A DNA stretch of 64,000 nt from Caulobacter vibrioides OR37 (GCF_000372645.1 NZ_APMP01000001.1:540996-604995); one strand, 5' to 3'; positions 16,567-24,151 are shown, counted from the stretch's first letter. Program-made: numbers and translations. The notes: generated by a model not told the origin, from the letters alone.

Positions 16567-16938
16567 TTAGGGCGTATTGGTCTTGGACGGGGTCGAGCCG
16601 GGCTTCGGCACGACCTTCTTAACCGGCTTCTTGGTCGACTTGACGCTCTTCTTCTTCGAGGGGGCCTTCTTGATCTTCTTGGCGCCCTTCTTGGTGGGCG
16701 TCTTCTTGACCTTCTTGGCGCCCTTCTTGGTCGGGTCCTTCTTGACCTTCTTGGCGCCGCGCTTGGTCGGGTCCTTCTTGACCTTCTTGGCCTTCTTCTT
16801 GACGGGCGACTTCTTGACCTTCGTCAGGGTCTTGCCCGAAGGCGTGGTCGCGGCCTGCGCGGTCGCGTCGGGCACGATCGTGGAGACGGCGAAGAGGGCC
16901 GCCAAGGCGACGACGGCCGCACGGAAGAGCTTGAACAT
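16567..16938 (-). CDS. Secreted lysine-rich tandem-repeat protein in the Tad locus
   Basis: A 123-residue protein with a signal peptide (hydrophobic AAVVALAALFAVSTI, likely cleavage after AQA at residue 29), then an extremely basic repeat region. Residues 50-97 are four 12-residue units of the form AKKVKKDPTKKG, encoded at 16648-16791. The C-terminal tail is rich in Lys, Pro, Ser and Thr. Sequence resembles histone H1-like tails, but the signal peptide points to export. It sits between tadC and a pilin-like gene on the same strand and has its own upstream palindrome (17021-17033). A role in binding surface polymers, DNA or the pilus is conceivable; no function is established. Confidence 0.75.
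   Translation of the reverse strand: MFKLFRAAVVALAALFAVSTIVPDATAQAATTPSGKTLTKVKKSPVKKKAKKVKKDPTKRGAKKVKKDPTKKGAKKVKKTPTKKGAKKIKKAPSKKKSVKSTKKPVKKVVPKPGSTPSKTNTP
16648..16791 (-). repeat. Four tandem 36-bp coding repeats
   Basis: Four in-frame units of 36 bp encode AKKVKKDPTKRG, AKKVKKDPTKKG, AKKVKKTPTKKG and AKKIKKAPSKKK. Divergence increases toward the C terminus. Confidence 0.9.
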
Positions 16939-17020
16939 GATACCCCCTAAACCCCCGCACCCTTATGGTGACATCTCGTAAACTATAGGGAGTGGCCAGT
17001 TGGCTCTCCATGCGACGACT

Positions 17021-17033
17021 GCCCAGATTGGGC
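17021..17033. promoter_or_regulatory. Palindrome GCCCA-N3-TGGGC upstream of the lysine-rich gene
   Basis: GCCCAGATTGGGC lies 83-95 bases upstream of the lysine-rich protein start, just after the tadC stop. A near-identical element with matching flank (GCAT after one variable base) lies at 22458-22470, 89-101 bases upstream of the main pilin. Probably a shared operator or activator site. Confidence 0.5.
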
Positions 17034-17040
17034 GGCATGT

Positions 17041-17514
17041 TCAGGCCGCGTAGAGAGCGCGCAACAGGGCCAGGAAAGAGGGGCCGATCAGCATCAGCAG
17101 GATGGCGGGCATGAAGAACAGCACCAGCACGATGATCATATAGACCGGCACGGTCTCGATCCGCCGCCGCAACGAAAACTCACGTCGTTCGAAACTGTTG
17201 GCCAGGTAGATGCGCAAGCGTTCGCGCAGATCATCGCCGTTTTCCTCGGCCTCGATCGCTAGCGCCAGCAAGGCCCGGACCGGGGCTGGCGCGTCCGACA
17301 TGGCGGGCAGAAGACCCGGGTCGGGCGCGGCGCGCAGTCGCCGCCAATGCGCGGCGGCCGCGGACATGTCCATCTCGCGCGCATCGGCCAGCTTCAGACC
17401 AAGACCCAGAGCCCAGGCGGGCGGAGCGCCGGCCTCGGCCGCGGCCAACGCCGCGATGGCCACGAATTCGCAGGCGGCCTCGATCTCTCCCTGGTAGCGC
17501 TCCTCGAGGCTCAT
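17041..17514 (-). CDS. tadC: Tad pilus inner-membrane platform protein TadC (short)
   Basis: Type II secretion F-domain protein of the Tad system, 157 aa. The start at 17514 overlaps the TadB stop (ATGA). The C-terminal half carries the conserved charged stretch RRRIETVPVYMIIVLVLFF and a second hydrophobic helix near the end. Usual TadC proteins are near 300 residues, so this one is about half length and may lack the first membrane helices. It forms the platform with TadB on which the CpaF motor works. Confidence 0.8.
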   Translation of the reverse strand: MSLEERYQGEIEAACEFVAIAALAAAEAGAPPAWALGLGLKLADAREMDMSAAAAHWRRLRAAPDPGLLPAMSDAPAPVRALLALAIEAEENGDDLRERLRIYLANSFERREFSLRRRIETVPVYMIIVLVLFFMPAILLMLIGPSFLALLRALYAA

Positions 17515-18212
17515 GACATGGTCCTGGCGAGACCGTTCAACGCCACGCGGCCCCAAATCACCAGCGTGGCGGCCAGGGTGGTCATCCAGCGACCGTCGGG
17601 ACTTTCCAGCAGCGCCGAGACGAAGACGCCCGCATGGGCGGCCGAGAAGCCGAGCACCAGGAAAAAGAACACGGTGATGACATTGGCCTGCCAGCGAATC
17701 TGGGTCAGGGCGAGTTGCTTTTTCTTGGCCAGATCCTCGCTCATGCCCAAGGCCGTTCGGTACGCGGTCAGGAAGGGTTGAGGATCGCCGCCCTGTTCAC
17801 GATGCAACCGCAGCAGTTCGAACAGCAGGGTGGTGTAAGGATAGGGTCGGAAGGCTTCCATATCGACCGAGCGGCCAGCCGCCTGGGCGGATAGTCCGTC
17901 GGCGAGGACGGACGCGCCGGGGCCGCTGGCCGCCCGCGCCGCCCGCCGCAGGGCCGCGTCCAGCGACATCCCGGCCCGCGCGAGGGGCGCGGCGGTCTCG
18001 ATCAATCGCCGAACCTGGTCGCGATCGCGCGCCTCGCCCGCGTCCCTGCGCTGGTGGAGGACCTGTCCGATCAAGAGGCCGCCGCCCAAACCCAGAGCCA
18101 AGCCTAACGGCGCCACCCCGCTCCATAGTCCCGCGAACACGCCAGCCCCAGCGGCCGCCAGCGCGGCCTCCGGGCGTGGCGTCACGCCCAGTCGGTCGGC
18201 CCAGCCGCTCAC
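17511..18212 (-). CDS. tadB: Tad pilus inner-membrane platform protein TadB (short)
   Basis: F-domain platform protein, 233 aa versus about 320 in typical TadB. GTG start overlapping the CpaF stop (GTGA). N-terminal hydrophobic segments (residues 18-50), a cytoplasmic F domain with RLIETAAPLARAGMSLDAAL, and C-terminal helices around NVITVFFFLVLGF. It pairs with TadC to anchor the CpaF ATPase. Gene order cpaF-tadB-tadC is that of all Tad loci. Confidence 0.85.
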   Translation of the reverse strand: MSGWADRLGVTPRPEAALAAAGAGVFAGLWSGVAPLGLALGLGGGLLIGQVLHQRRDAGEARDRDQVRRLIETAAPLARAGMSLDAALRRAARAASGPGASVLADGLSAQAAGRSVDMEAFRPYPYTTLLFELLRLHREQGGDPQPFLTAYRTALGMSEDLAKKKQLALTQIRWQANVITVFFFLVLGFSAAHAGVFVSALLESPDGRWMTTLAATLVIWGRVALNGLARTMS

Positions 18213-19294
18213 ACGCCCACCAGGCCGCGAATATCGACCACGCGGCGGCGGCCTGCTTCATCGCGCGCCAGGAAAACGATGGCGTCGACGGCGTGGGCGA
18301 TGGCCGCCCGCGGCTCCACACCCGCCTGGCCAAGAGCCGCCGCGGCATAGAGCGACGCCAGCCGCCGCATCGCGCCATCCACCGAACCGGCGTGCAGGGT
18401 GCTCAGCGAGCCGGCCAGGCCGATCGACATGGCCGCGACCATGTCGAACACTTCCTCGCCGCGGACCTCGCCAACGACGAGCCTGTCGGGCCGCATCCGC
18501 AGCGTCTCCCGCACCAACTGACGGATCGACGCCGGCTGGCCCTCGCCATGCGCGATGCGGCGCGTCTGAAGCTTAACGCAATGAGGATGCTCGACCTTGA
18601 GCTCGCTGACATCCTCGATCAGCACGATGCGCTCATGCGGCGGCGCCTTGGCCAGCAACGCGCCGAGCAAGGTGGTCTTGCCCGCTCCAGGCGCGCCGGC
18701 GATGACGAGGTTCAGCCGGTCGCGCACGGCGCTCTCCAACCAGGATCGCTGGGCCCGATCGATGGCGCCGAGCGTTTCAAGAGCCTCCAGGCTGAAAGGC
18801 TGTTCGGGAAAGCGTCGGATCGACACGAAGGGGCCGCCCTGGGCGACGGGAGCGCTGACGACGTGCATGCGCGAGCCGTCACGCAGTTCGACGTCCGCCC
18901 ACGGATTGGCGCGATTGACCGCCCGGCCGGCCCTGGCCACGTGGCGATGCACGAAGCTGTTCAGGTGTTCAGGGCCAAAGAAGCGCCCGTCGAAATCATG
19001 GAGTCGGCCATCTTGCTCATAGACGATCCGGTTCCAACCGTTGATCAGGATGTCGGTGACGCCCGGCGCGGTCATCAGGGCGGTGATCGGTCCAAAGGCG
19101 AGGATCTCGTCGCAGGCCCGGTCCACCAGGGCCTCCGCCTCGGAGCCCGCTAAATCACGACGCCCGGCGATGATCCTGGACAGATGGGCCTCCAGCGCCG
19201 GACGCTCGACGACGAGCTCGCCATGATCATCGCCAGGAAAGGCGCGAGCGGCGGCGTCGACCAGTCCGGCCACCAACCGTTCGGCGTCGGTCAT
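18209..19294 (-). CDS. cpaF: Tad pilus secretion ATPase CpaF/TadA
   Basis: VirB11/PulE-like hexameric ATPase powering pilus assembly, 361 aa, shorter than the 430-500 residues of many CpaF proteins because the N-terminal extension is reduced. Walker A is GAPGAGKTTLLGALL, followed by the Asp box VLIEDVSELKV, the Walker B region RPDRLVVGEVRGEEVFDM and the His box GSLSTLHAGS. The start overlaps the CpaC stop (TGATG) and its own stop overlaps TadB, so the whole operon is coupled. Confidence 0.93.
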   Translation of the reverse strand: MTDAERLVAGLVDAAARAFPGDDHGELVVERPALEAHLSRIIAGRRDLAGSEAEALVDRACDEILAFGPITALMTAPGVTDILINGWNRIVYEQDGRLHDFDGRFFGPEHLNSFVHRHVARAGRAVNRANPWADVELRDGSRMHVVSAPVAQGGPFVSIRRFPEQPFSLEALETLGAIDRAQRSWLESAVRDRLNLVIAGAPGAGKTTLLGALLAKAPPHERIVLIEDVSELKVEHPHCVKLQTRRIAHGEGQPASIRQLVRETLRMRPDRLVVGEVRGEEVFDMVAAMSIGLAGSLSTLHAGSVDGAMRRLASLYAAAALGQAGVEPRAAIAHAVDAIVFLARDEAGRRRVVDIRGLVGV

Positions 19295-20565
19295 CAGGGC
19301 CGCCCTGGAGCGTGGCTGGCCGGGTTCGACACCGGCGGCGGGTCCGCTTCCCGGGCGGTCGGCATCCGACCTTGGGCGTCGGCCACGGTCTCGGGCGTTA
19401 CGATCAGCACCAGCTCGGTGTCGGAGTCTTGCGTGTTATTGGCCCCGGCCAGGGCGTCGCCCAGATTGAATGGGGTCTTGAACGGCAGTCCACGCCGGTC
19501 CTTCTGAGTGTCGCGCGTGCGCAAACCGGCAATGGCGAGGCTCTCGCCGAAACGCAAGGTCACCGTGGTCGCGGTCTTCCGGCTGACGAGGCCGGGCACC
19601 TTGGCGCCGCCGAACTCGACCACGTGGCTATCGTCGATGGCGGAGACCTCGGGGGCGAGCTCAAGCTTGACCCGCTCGCCGTCGAGAATCTCGGGAGTGA
19701 ACTCCAGAGTCACGCCGTAGGGCTTGAACGTGTAGCCAAGAGAATTGCTCACCCCAGCGCCATTTATATAGGGGGTGGGCACCGGGATCTCGCCGCCGGC
19801 CAGGAAGCGCGCCTTCTGGCCGCTGGTCGCCACCAAGGTCGGCTCGGCCAGCATGGTGGCCGCCCCCTCCGTCCGCAGGAAGTTGATATAGGCGTCCAGG
19901 GTCAGACGATTGAGCGTGAACTTGGCCGAGGCGAACAAATCGGCCGACCCCGGCTGCCCCAAGGCCGAGGCGAAGGTGTTGCCCACCGCGCCTGTCCCCT
20001 GGTTGAAGCGGTTCATCGCCGACCAGCGAATGCCCAGGGCCTTGAGGCGGCTCTTGCGCACCTCCATCACCCGCACGGACACCGCCAACTGGTCGCTGGC
20101 GCGGCTTCGCACCAGATTGACCAGCTTCAGGGCCGGAAACGCCCCGGCGGTGATGGTCCCGGCGGTAGCCACCTGGGCGCTGGTCGCCGCCTCGCCGCTG
20201 AGCACGACGACGCCGCTCGCGCGCTCGGCGTGGATCCTGGCGCCGGGCAAGGCGCCGTTGAGCACCGACTCGAGATTGGACAGGTCGCCCACCACAGTGA
20301 AGGCGTGGCGCTCGATGTCGCGGCCGCGCGCGTCGAGCAGCAGAAGCTCGCCCACCCCCTCCTTCTTGCCGAACACCACCACTTGACGCGGGCCGCGCAC
20401 ATCGACCGCCAGGGCGTCCTCGTTCGACAGCACGACCGACGCGACATCGCTGGCGGGCTTGAACGTCAAGACGGAGCCCTCGCGCAGCGTTTCGCGCTCG
20501 GCCCCCGCCGCGTTGACGGTCCACAACACTGTCGCGGACGCGACGAAAAAGGCTTTGAGGGTCAA
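19294..20565 (-). CDS. cpaC: Tad pilus outer-membrane secretin CpaC/RcpA
   Basis: Secretin of 423 aa forming the outer-membrane pore. TTG start overlapping the CpaB stop (TTGA). N-terminal signal peptide (KAFFVASATVLWTVNAAGA), a BON-like N domain (residues 25-150), and the secretin domain with VEVRK, ETEL-like DTELVLIVTPE and GESLAIAGLRTRDTQKDR near the C terminus. Together with CpaB it builds the outer-membrane channel for the Flp pilus. The non-ATG start suggests dependence on translational coupling. Confidence 0.92.
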   Translation of the reverse strand: MTLKAFFVASATVLWTVNAAGAERETLREGSVLTFKPASDVASVVLSNEDALAVDVRGPRQVVVFGKKEGVGELLLLDARGRDIERHAFTVVGDLSNLESVLNGALPGARIHAERASGVVVLSGEAATSAQVATAGTITAGAFPALKLVNLVRSRASDQLAVSVRVMEVRKSRLKALGIRWSAMNRFNQGTGAVGNTFASALGQPGSADLFASAKFTLNRLTLDAYINFLRTEGAATMLAEPTLVATSGQKARFLAGGEIPVPTPYINGAGVSNSLGYTFKPYGVTLEFTPEILDGERVKLELAPEVSAIDDSHVVEFGGAKVPGLVSRKTATTVTLRFGESLAIAGLRTRDTQKDRRGLPFKTPFNLGDALAGANNTQDSDTELVLIVTPETVADAQGRMPTAREADPPPVSNPASHAPGRP

Positions 20566-21452
20566 GGCAAGGCCTGCTGACGGGCGCCACTGGGCGTGAT
20601 CACCGCGACGCTGGAAGACGGAGGCGGCGTCGCGACCGACCCTTTCGCGCCGCTCGAGGCATGTTCGGCGGCGTCGCTGGCGTCGACCTCGGCGTCGTCA
20701 TAAAGCGCACGCCATTGCCCCAGTCGCGACGGATCGGCGCTGTTCGGCCCCGAGACCGTGAGGACGAGGCTGCCATTGCGCCGCCAGGCGGCCATGTCCT
20801 CGGCCTCCTCGGGCGAGACCGCCAGGGTCACCGAAGCGTCCAACCCGCGGCCGCCGCGCTTCAGTCCGCCTCGCACATGCAGCACCGGCGCGGCCTGCAC
20901 CAAGGTGGCGACGGCGGCCGCAGCGCTAGCGTTGCGACCTCCGCCGGCGACCGCGATAACGTCGACGCGCGCGCCGGGACGCAGAACCTGGCTGACCGAG
21001 GTCAGTTCATCGCCGGCGAGAATGAAACCGACCTTGCCGGGCGGCGGCGACAGCGTCGCGGCATCGGCCCGCGCATCGACGACGGCGCTCTTGGTCACGG
21101 CCTGGCCCGCGCGGATGGGCGCGAGCGCCTGCCAACCCCAGTAGACATCGGCGCCCTTGGTGTCGGAAGACAACACATCGGGACCGCGTTTGGCCGCGCC
21201 CGCCCGCCAGACGGTATTGCTTGGCGAGAGGGTCTCGCCGGCCCGGATCGCCGTGGACGTCTCCAAATAATAGCGGCCGGCCGCGTGGCCGCCGGTCGAG
21301 GCCAGGGCCGACTTGAAGAGGCTGGCGATTAGAACGGTCGCGATTAGGGCCGCGAAGAACATGCCGATATTCTTCAGGCCGGTCAGCAGCGACGAGGTCG
21401 GCTTGGCCGGAGCGCTTGTCGGGCCGAGCCCGAAAGGGTCGGAGGGCGTCAT
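20562..21452 (-). CDS. cpaB: Tad pilus assembly protein CpaB/RcpC
   Basis: Periplasmic pilus protein, 296 aa. A cytoplasmic N terminus of about 25 residues is followed by a membrane helix (LKNIGMFFAALIATVLIASL) and a SAF domain (TSTAIRAGETLSPSNTV) plus RcpC domain. Its start overlaps the stop of an unannotated 59-residue gene upstream (ATGA) whose product has a similar LKN-x-GMF helix start. CpaB modulates or stabilises the secretin. The C-terminal tail is serine-rich and probably disordered. Confidence 0.9.
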   Translation of the reverse strand: MTPSDPFGLGPTSAPAKPTSSLLTGLKNIGMFFAALIATVLIASLFKSALASTGGHAAGRYYLETSTAIRAGETLSPSNTVWRAGAAKRGPDVLSSDTKGADVYWGWQALAPIRAGQAVTKSAVVDARADAATLSPPPGKVGFILAGDELTSVSQVLRPGARVDVIAVAGGGRNASAAAAVATLVQAAPVLHVRGGLKRGGRGLDASVTLAVSPEEAEDMAAWRRNGSLVLTVSGPNSADPSRLGQWRALYDDAEVDASDAAEHASSGAKGSVATPPPSSSVAVITPSGARQQALP

Positions 21453-21628
21453 CGACCTTGTTCCTGGACAGGGCGCTCTGCGGGGCGGCCAAACAACGAG
21501 GGCGCGATGTGCTTGCCCAGCTGTATAACTACGCCAGCGACAACCGCGGCGAGGACGAACATTCCAACGTTTTTCAAGAGCAGGAGAAAACCACCCCGCG
21601 GCGAAGCGCCGGTTTCATTCTGGCTCAT
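21449..21628 (-). CDS. Small membrane protein coupled to CpaB (59 aa)
   Basis: Reading frame from ATG at 21628 to TGA at 21449, 59 residues, with GGGAG upstream in the right place. The stop overlaps the CpaB start (ATGA). Residues 15-36 form one membrane helix (LLLLKNVGMFVLAAVVAGVV), followed by a short polar tail. The start of the helix (LLKNVGMF) resembles that of CpaB (LKNIGMF), suggesting a CpaB-related fragment or a helix that packs against CpaB or the secretin complex. It fills the gap between cpaA and cpaB exactly. Function unknown. Confidence 0.75.
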   Translation of the reverse strand: MSQNETGASPRGGFLLLLKNVGMFVLAAVVAGVVIQLGKHIAPSLFGRPAERPVQEQGR

Positions 21629-21646
21629 GGCGACTGTCTCCCGTCC

Positions 21647-22123
21647 CTAGGCCTGCAGGAGAAGAAGTACGCGATCAGGGCGCAGGAAATAGAACCCCAC
21701 CACGATCGCCAAGGCGTAGGGCACGCCGCTCGCGGCCGGCGCGGTCTTGTCGCGTAAGCGCCGTGCGAAACCAGCGAGCAGATAGGCCGCTCCGACCACG
21801 CCGCCCGCCATCATGGTGCACAGAACGAACCGCCCCATCTCGATCGGGGTGAGCCAGATGGCCAAGGCGGCCATCAGTTTGACGTCGCCGCCGCCCAGCA
21901 CGCCCTTGCGATGCAACGCGAGACCACCGACGATCAGCAAGGCGCCGCCAAGGACCGGATAGATCACGGCGGCGGGATCCTCGATCAGTCCAGCGATCAG
22001 GCCCAGCAGGGCAACCGCGAGGCAAAGACCGTTCGGAATGATCCGTCGACGGACATCCGAGAAGATGCAGCCGGCCAGCAGTGCGACCAAAGTCGCGTCT
22101 ATGACCCTATTAACGCCAATCAT
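21647..22123 (-). CDS. cpaA: Prepilin peptidase CpaA/TadV
   Basis: Membrane aspartic peptidase, 158 aa, that removes the leader of Flp prepilins. The two catalytic Asp residues lie in CIFSDVRRRIIPN and GVLGGGDVKLMAAL (GGGD motif). Four to five hydrophobic helices are visible, no N-methylase domain, as is usual for TadV. It lies between the pilin gene and the 59-residue gene of the same strand. Substrates should be the pilins of this locus, all of which keep the G-x4-E processing context. Confidence 0.92.
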   Translation of the reverse strand: MIGVNRVIDATLVALLAGCIFSDVRRRIIPNGLCLAVALLGLIAGLIEDPAAVIYPVLGGALLIVGGLALHRKGVLGGGDVKLMAALAIWLTPIEMGRFVLCTMMAGGVVGAAYLLAGFARRLRDKTAPAASGVPYALAIVVGFYFLRPDRVLLLLQA

Positions 22124-22131
22124 GGCTTCAA

Positions 22132-22162
22132 CGCGCCCGGCTCGTGAAGCGACCCGGGCGCG
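22132..22162 (-). terminator. Hairpin between pilin and cpaA genes
   Basis: Perfect 9-bp arms (22132-22140 and 22154-22162) around a 13-nt loop, ten bases after the pilin stop and nine before the cpaA start. It can act as partial terminator or as a 3' stabiliser, giving more pilin than assembly proteins. No T tract. Confidence 0.55.
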
Positions 22163-22171
22163 CCGTTACGC

Positions 22172-22369
22172 TTAACCGGCCGAACCGTCGTCGCCGGCCA
22201 CGGCGTTGACGACGTTGTCGAAGGCCGTGCCCGAGGCTTGCGACAGGGCGTCCGACATCGTGAACACGCCGCCGGCCATGGCGCCGCCCATGGTCGAATA
22301 TTCGGTCGAGGTCAGCCCCGACTCGTCCTTCAGCAGCGCCGAAACTTGATTGATGAATTCGCGAAGCAT
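22172..22369 (-). CDS. Flp/Tad major pilin
   Basis: A 65-residue prepilin. The start at 22369 is chosen because GGGGAG lies nine bases upstream; an ATG 30 bases further upstream would place that site inside the gene. The leader ends in DESG and the mature protein begins LTSTEY, giving Glu at +5 and Tyr at +6, the Flp signature. One hydrophobic stretch follows and the C terminus is small and acidic (AVAGDDGSAG). First gene of the Tad operon; a GCCCA-N3-TGGGC palindrome lies 89-101 bases upstream. Confidence 0.9.
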   Translation of the reverse strand: MLREFINQVSALLKDESGLTSTEYSTMGGAMAGGVFTMSDALSQASGTAFDNVVNAVAGDDGSAG

Positions 22370-22457
22370 GTCGCCCACTCCCCAGAAACCCCTGAGCATG
22401 GTTGCTCAATAATTAAAACCTTGGCCGACGCGCCCCCCGCGCGGCAACGCCCCCACC

Positions 22458-22470
22458 GCCCAAATTGGGC
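22458..22470. promoter_or_regulatory. Palindrome GCCCA-N3-TGGGC between divergent pilin genes
   Basis: GCCCAAATTGGGC is a perfect 13-bp palindrome (6-bp arms around a central A) in the region between the minus-strand pilin and the plus-strand pilin. It matches the element at 17021-17033, including the flanking GCAT. Confidence 0.55.
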
Positions 22471-22592
22471 AGCATCGCGGTCCCGCAGCGCCCGCGCCGA
22501 GGGGGCGTTAAGACGGTTCAACCACGTTGCTTGGCGCGATCTTAAGTCCGAGGTGGGAGGTTTGGCGGGACGCAGCTTCAAGCCAAAGGCCC

Positions 22593-22793
22593 ATGACCTT
22601 CGTGATCGCCCACCTTCGTCGCCTCCGCTTGAATGAGGCCTTGATCGCGCTCTGGCGCGACGAGGAAGGGCTGACCGCCGTGGAATATTGCACGGCCGGG
22701 GGGGTGTTGTCGGGATTGATCGTCTGGGGCGCTCATGCCATGCGCGCGGCGCAGGACGCGGCCATTCAGCGGATGATCGCGCCAGGCGGCTAG
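22593..22793 (+). CDS. Second Flp-type pilin, divergent
   Basis: A 66-residue prepilin from ATG at 22593. The processing context is DEEGLTAVEY, again with Glu at +5 and Tyr at +6, followed by a hydrophobic segment (CTAGGVLSGLIVWGAHAM). The leader is long and basic (FVIAHLRRLRLNEALIALW), longer than that of the major pilin. It is the only pilus gene on the plus strand here and has no following pilus gene, so it is probably an alternative or minor pilin. Confidence 0.75.
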   Translation: MTFVIAHLRRLRLNEALIALWRDEEGLTAVEYCTAGGVLSGLIVWGAHAMRAAQDAAIQRMIAPGG

Positions 22794-23430
22794 GGTGATC
22801 CGAACGCTCCGGTTACGAGGCAAGCGGCCGTTCAAGCCCCCTCCCCGCACACACATGCGCCTTAAACGTACCGCACGAGCGTCGGTGCGTACTTGGGGCG
22901 TAGGTGCGCTGAAGCGGACACCCGTGAGAACTGTGAATGGCCCCTGGCCATCTAGATGCGAGCTCTCAATAGGTTGTCCATTCGGTCCGGCCCCGAGAAG
23001 CTGTGGTTGCGAAGCTACAAGCGCCCGCTAATGGCGCGTAGCCGCCCTCTCCCGACGACATTGGCGAAGGTGACTTTCGACCTGCTGCGTAAGTTCGAAG
23101 ATCTTTTCGCCGCGAGGTAGGATTTCATCCCCCCTCTCCACCATAGGCAGGGTCCGCACTCCGCGCGCTGATCGCTGTAGGTGGGTTGGCCGGGGCGCGC
23201 CACTTGCTGACATTGGCACCTTGCCAGCTTCCGGACCTTCAGCTAGCGACGCCGCTGACAGGAAACGACTCCGCCAAGCCGATGATGAGGTCGGCCTGAG
23301 CGCCTGAGACCTTGGTATCTCGTCGGACAGGCGCCTCTCACCCCAACCAACGCCGCTGAAATCAGCGCCTAAAGCTTGAGCGAGCGAGAGGACGCCACCA
23401 CCTGTCCCGAACAGTGAAGAGGGCGTTGCA
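22794..23430. other. Intergenic region, degenerate repeat, no supported gene
   Basis: 637 bases without a convincing gene. The right part (about 23205-23280) contains the first copy of a degenerate intergenic repeat, with core TTGGCACCTTGCCA. Open frames here lack family motifs and one would overlap the next gene antisense. Confidence 0.6.
23205..23276. repeat. Degenerate intergenic repeat, copy A
   Basis: Matches copy B (24152-24221) in most positions over about 70 bases, including TTGGCACCTTGCCA and TCCGGACCTTCAG. Same orientation as copy B; the two flank the gene at 23431-24087. Confidence 0.6.
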
Positions 23431-24087
23431 ATGCGGATCAGCACGATTGGCGCGGGGAACATCGGCCGCGCCTTCGCTAGACTTGCGGTCGACGCCGGAC
23501 ACGAAGTCATGGTGAGCAACTCGCGTGACCCGGTGACGCTAGACGACTTCGCGCAGAAAATTGGCGCTAGGGCTGGCGGCGTTGACGACGCGGTCGCTTA
23601 TGGGGAGATCGTCCTGATCGCCATCCCTCTTGCCCGGGCACTAGAACTTCAACATCCAGGCCTAGCCGGCAAGATCGTCGTCGACGCAAACAACTATTAT
23701 CCGGATCGTGACGGCGCGATCGTCGAACTCGACGCAAACCGCACAACAACCAGTGAGCTCGTCGCGCAGCGCTTTCCCGGCGCCCGCCTCGTCAAGGCGT
23801 TCAACGCTATCCTGGCCCGCGACCTGAACCATACGGGATCCCGGCTGACCTCAGGGGCGCGCCGCGCACTGCCGCTGGCAGGCGACGACGACGATGCAAA
23901 ACGCGTCGTGTCCGAGCTCGTGGCGCAATTCGGATTCGAACCGTATGATGCAGGCTCGCTAGGTGAGAGCTGGCGGTTTGAACGCGCGAGACCAGCCTAC
24001 TGCCTGCCACTCAGCAAGGCCGCGTTGCACGAAGCCATCGTCCATGCGGATCGCAACGTGCTCCTGCCCGAAGGTTCTTGGCGATAG
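23431..24087 (+). CDS. NADPH-dependent F420 reductase-like oxidoreductase
   Basis: Rossmann-fold oxidoreductase, 218 aa, of the coenzyme-F420-dependent NADP oxidoreductase family. The N terminus has the nucleotide-binding motif ISTIGAGNIGRAFARLA with a following MVSNSRDP strand typical of NADP binders, and the conserved DANNYYPDRDG and VKAFNAI motifs. In proteobacteria these proteins act as NADP-dependent reductases of unknown substrate, since F420 is usually absent. A monocistronic gene flanked by two copies of a degenerate repeat, suggesting it moved as a unit or sits in a permissive intergenic site. Confidence 0.88.
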   Translation: MRISTIGAGNIGRAFARLAVDAGHEVMVSNSRDPVTLDDFAQKIGARAGGVDDAVAYGEIVLIAIPLARALELQHPGLAGKIVVDANNYYPDRDGAIVELDANRTTTSELVAQRFPGARLVKAFNAILARDLNHTGSRLTSGARRALPLAGDDDDAKRVVSELVAQFGFEPYDAGSLGESWRFERARPAYCLPLSKAALHEAIVHADRNVLLPEGSWR

Positions 24088-24151
24088 GAGCTCGGTTCAA
24101 TTGCTAGGACGCCTAAGGCCCTGAACTAAGCCCCTTCGAGGCAACAGTGCG

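Noticed and set aside
16577..16981. Long plus-strand open frame with apparent hydrophobic segments opposite the lysine-rich gene
   Set aside because: It is the antisense of the AAG-rich repeats, which read as Phe and Leu codons on the other strand; the minus-strand frame has a signal peptide and pilus gene context.
23028..23519. 163-codon minus-strand frame before the F420-type oxidoreductase gene
   Set aside because: It runs antisense into that gene and over the degenerate repeat, and shows no motif or ribosome-binding site.
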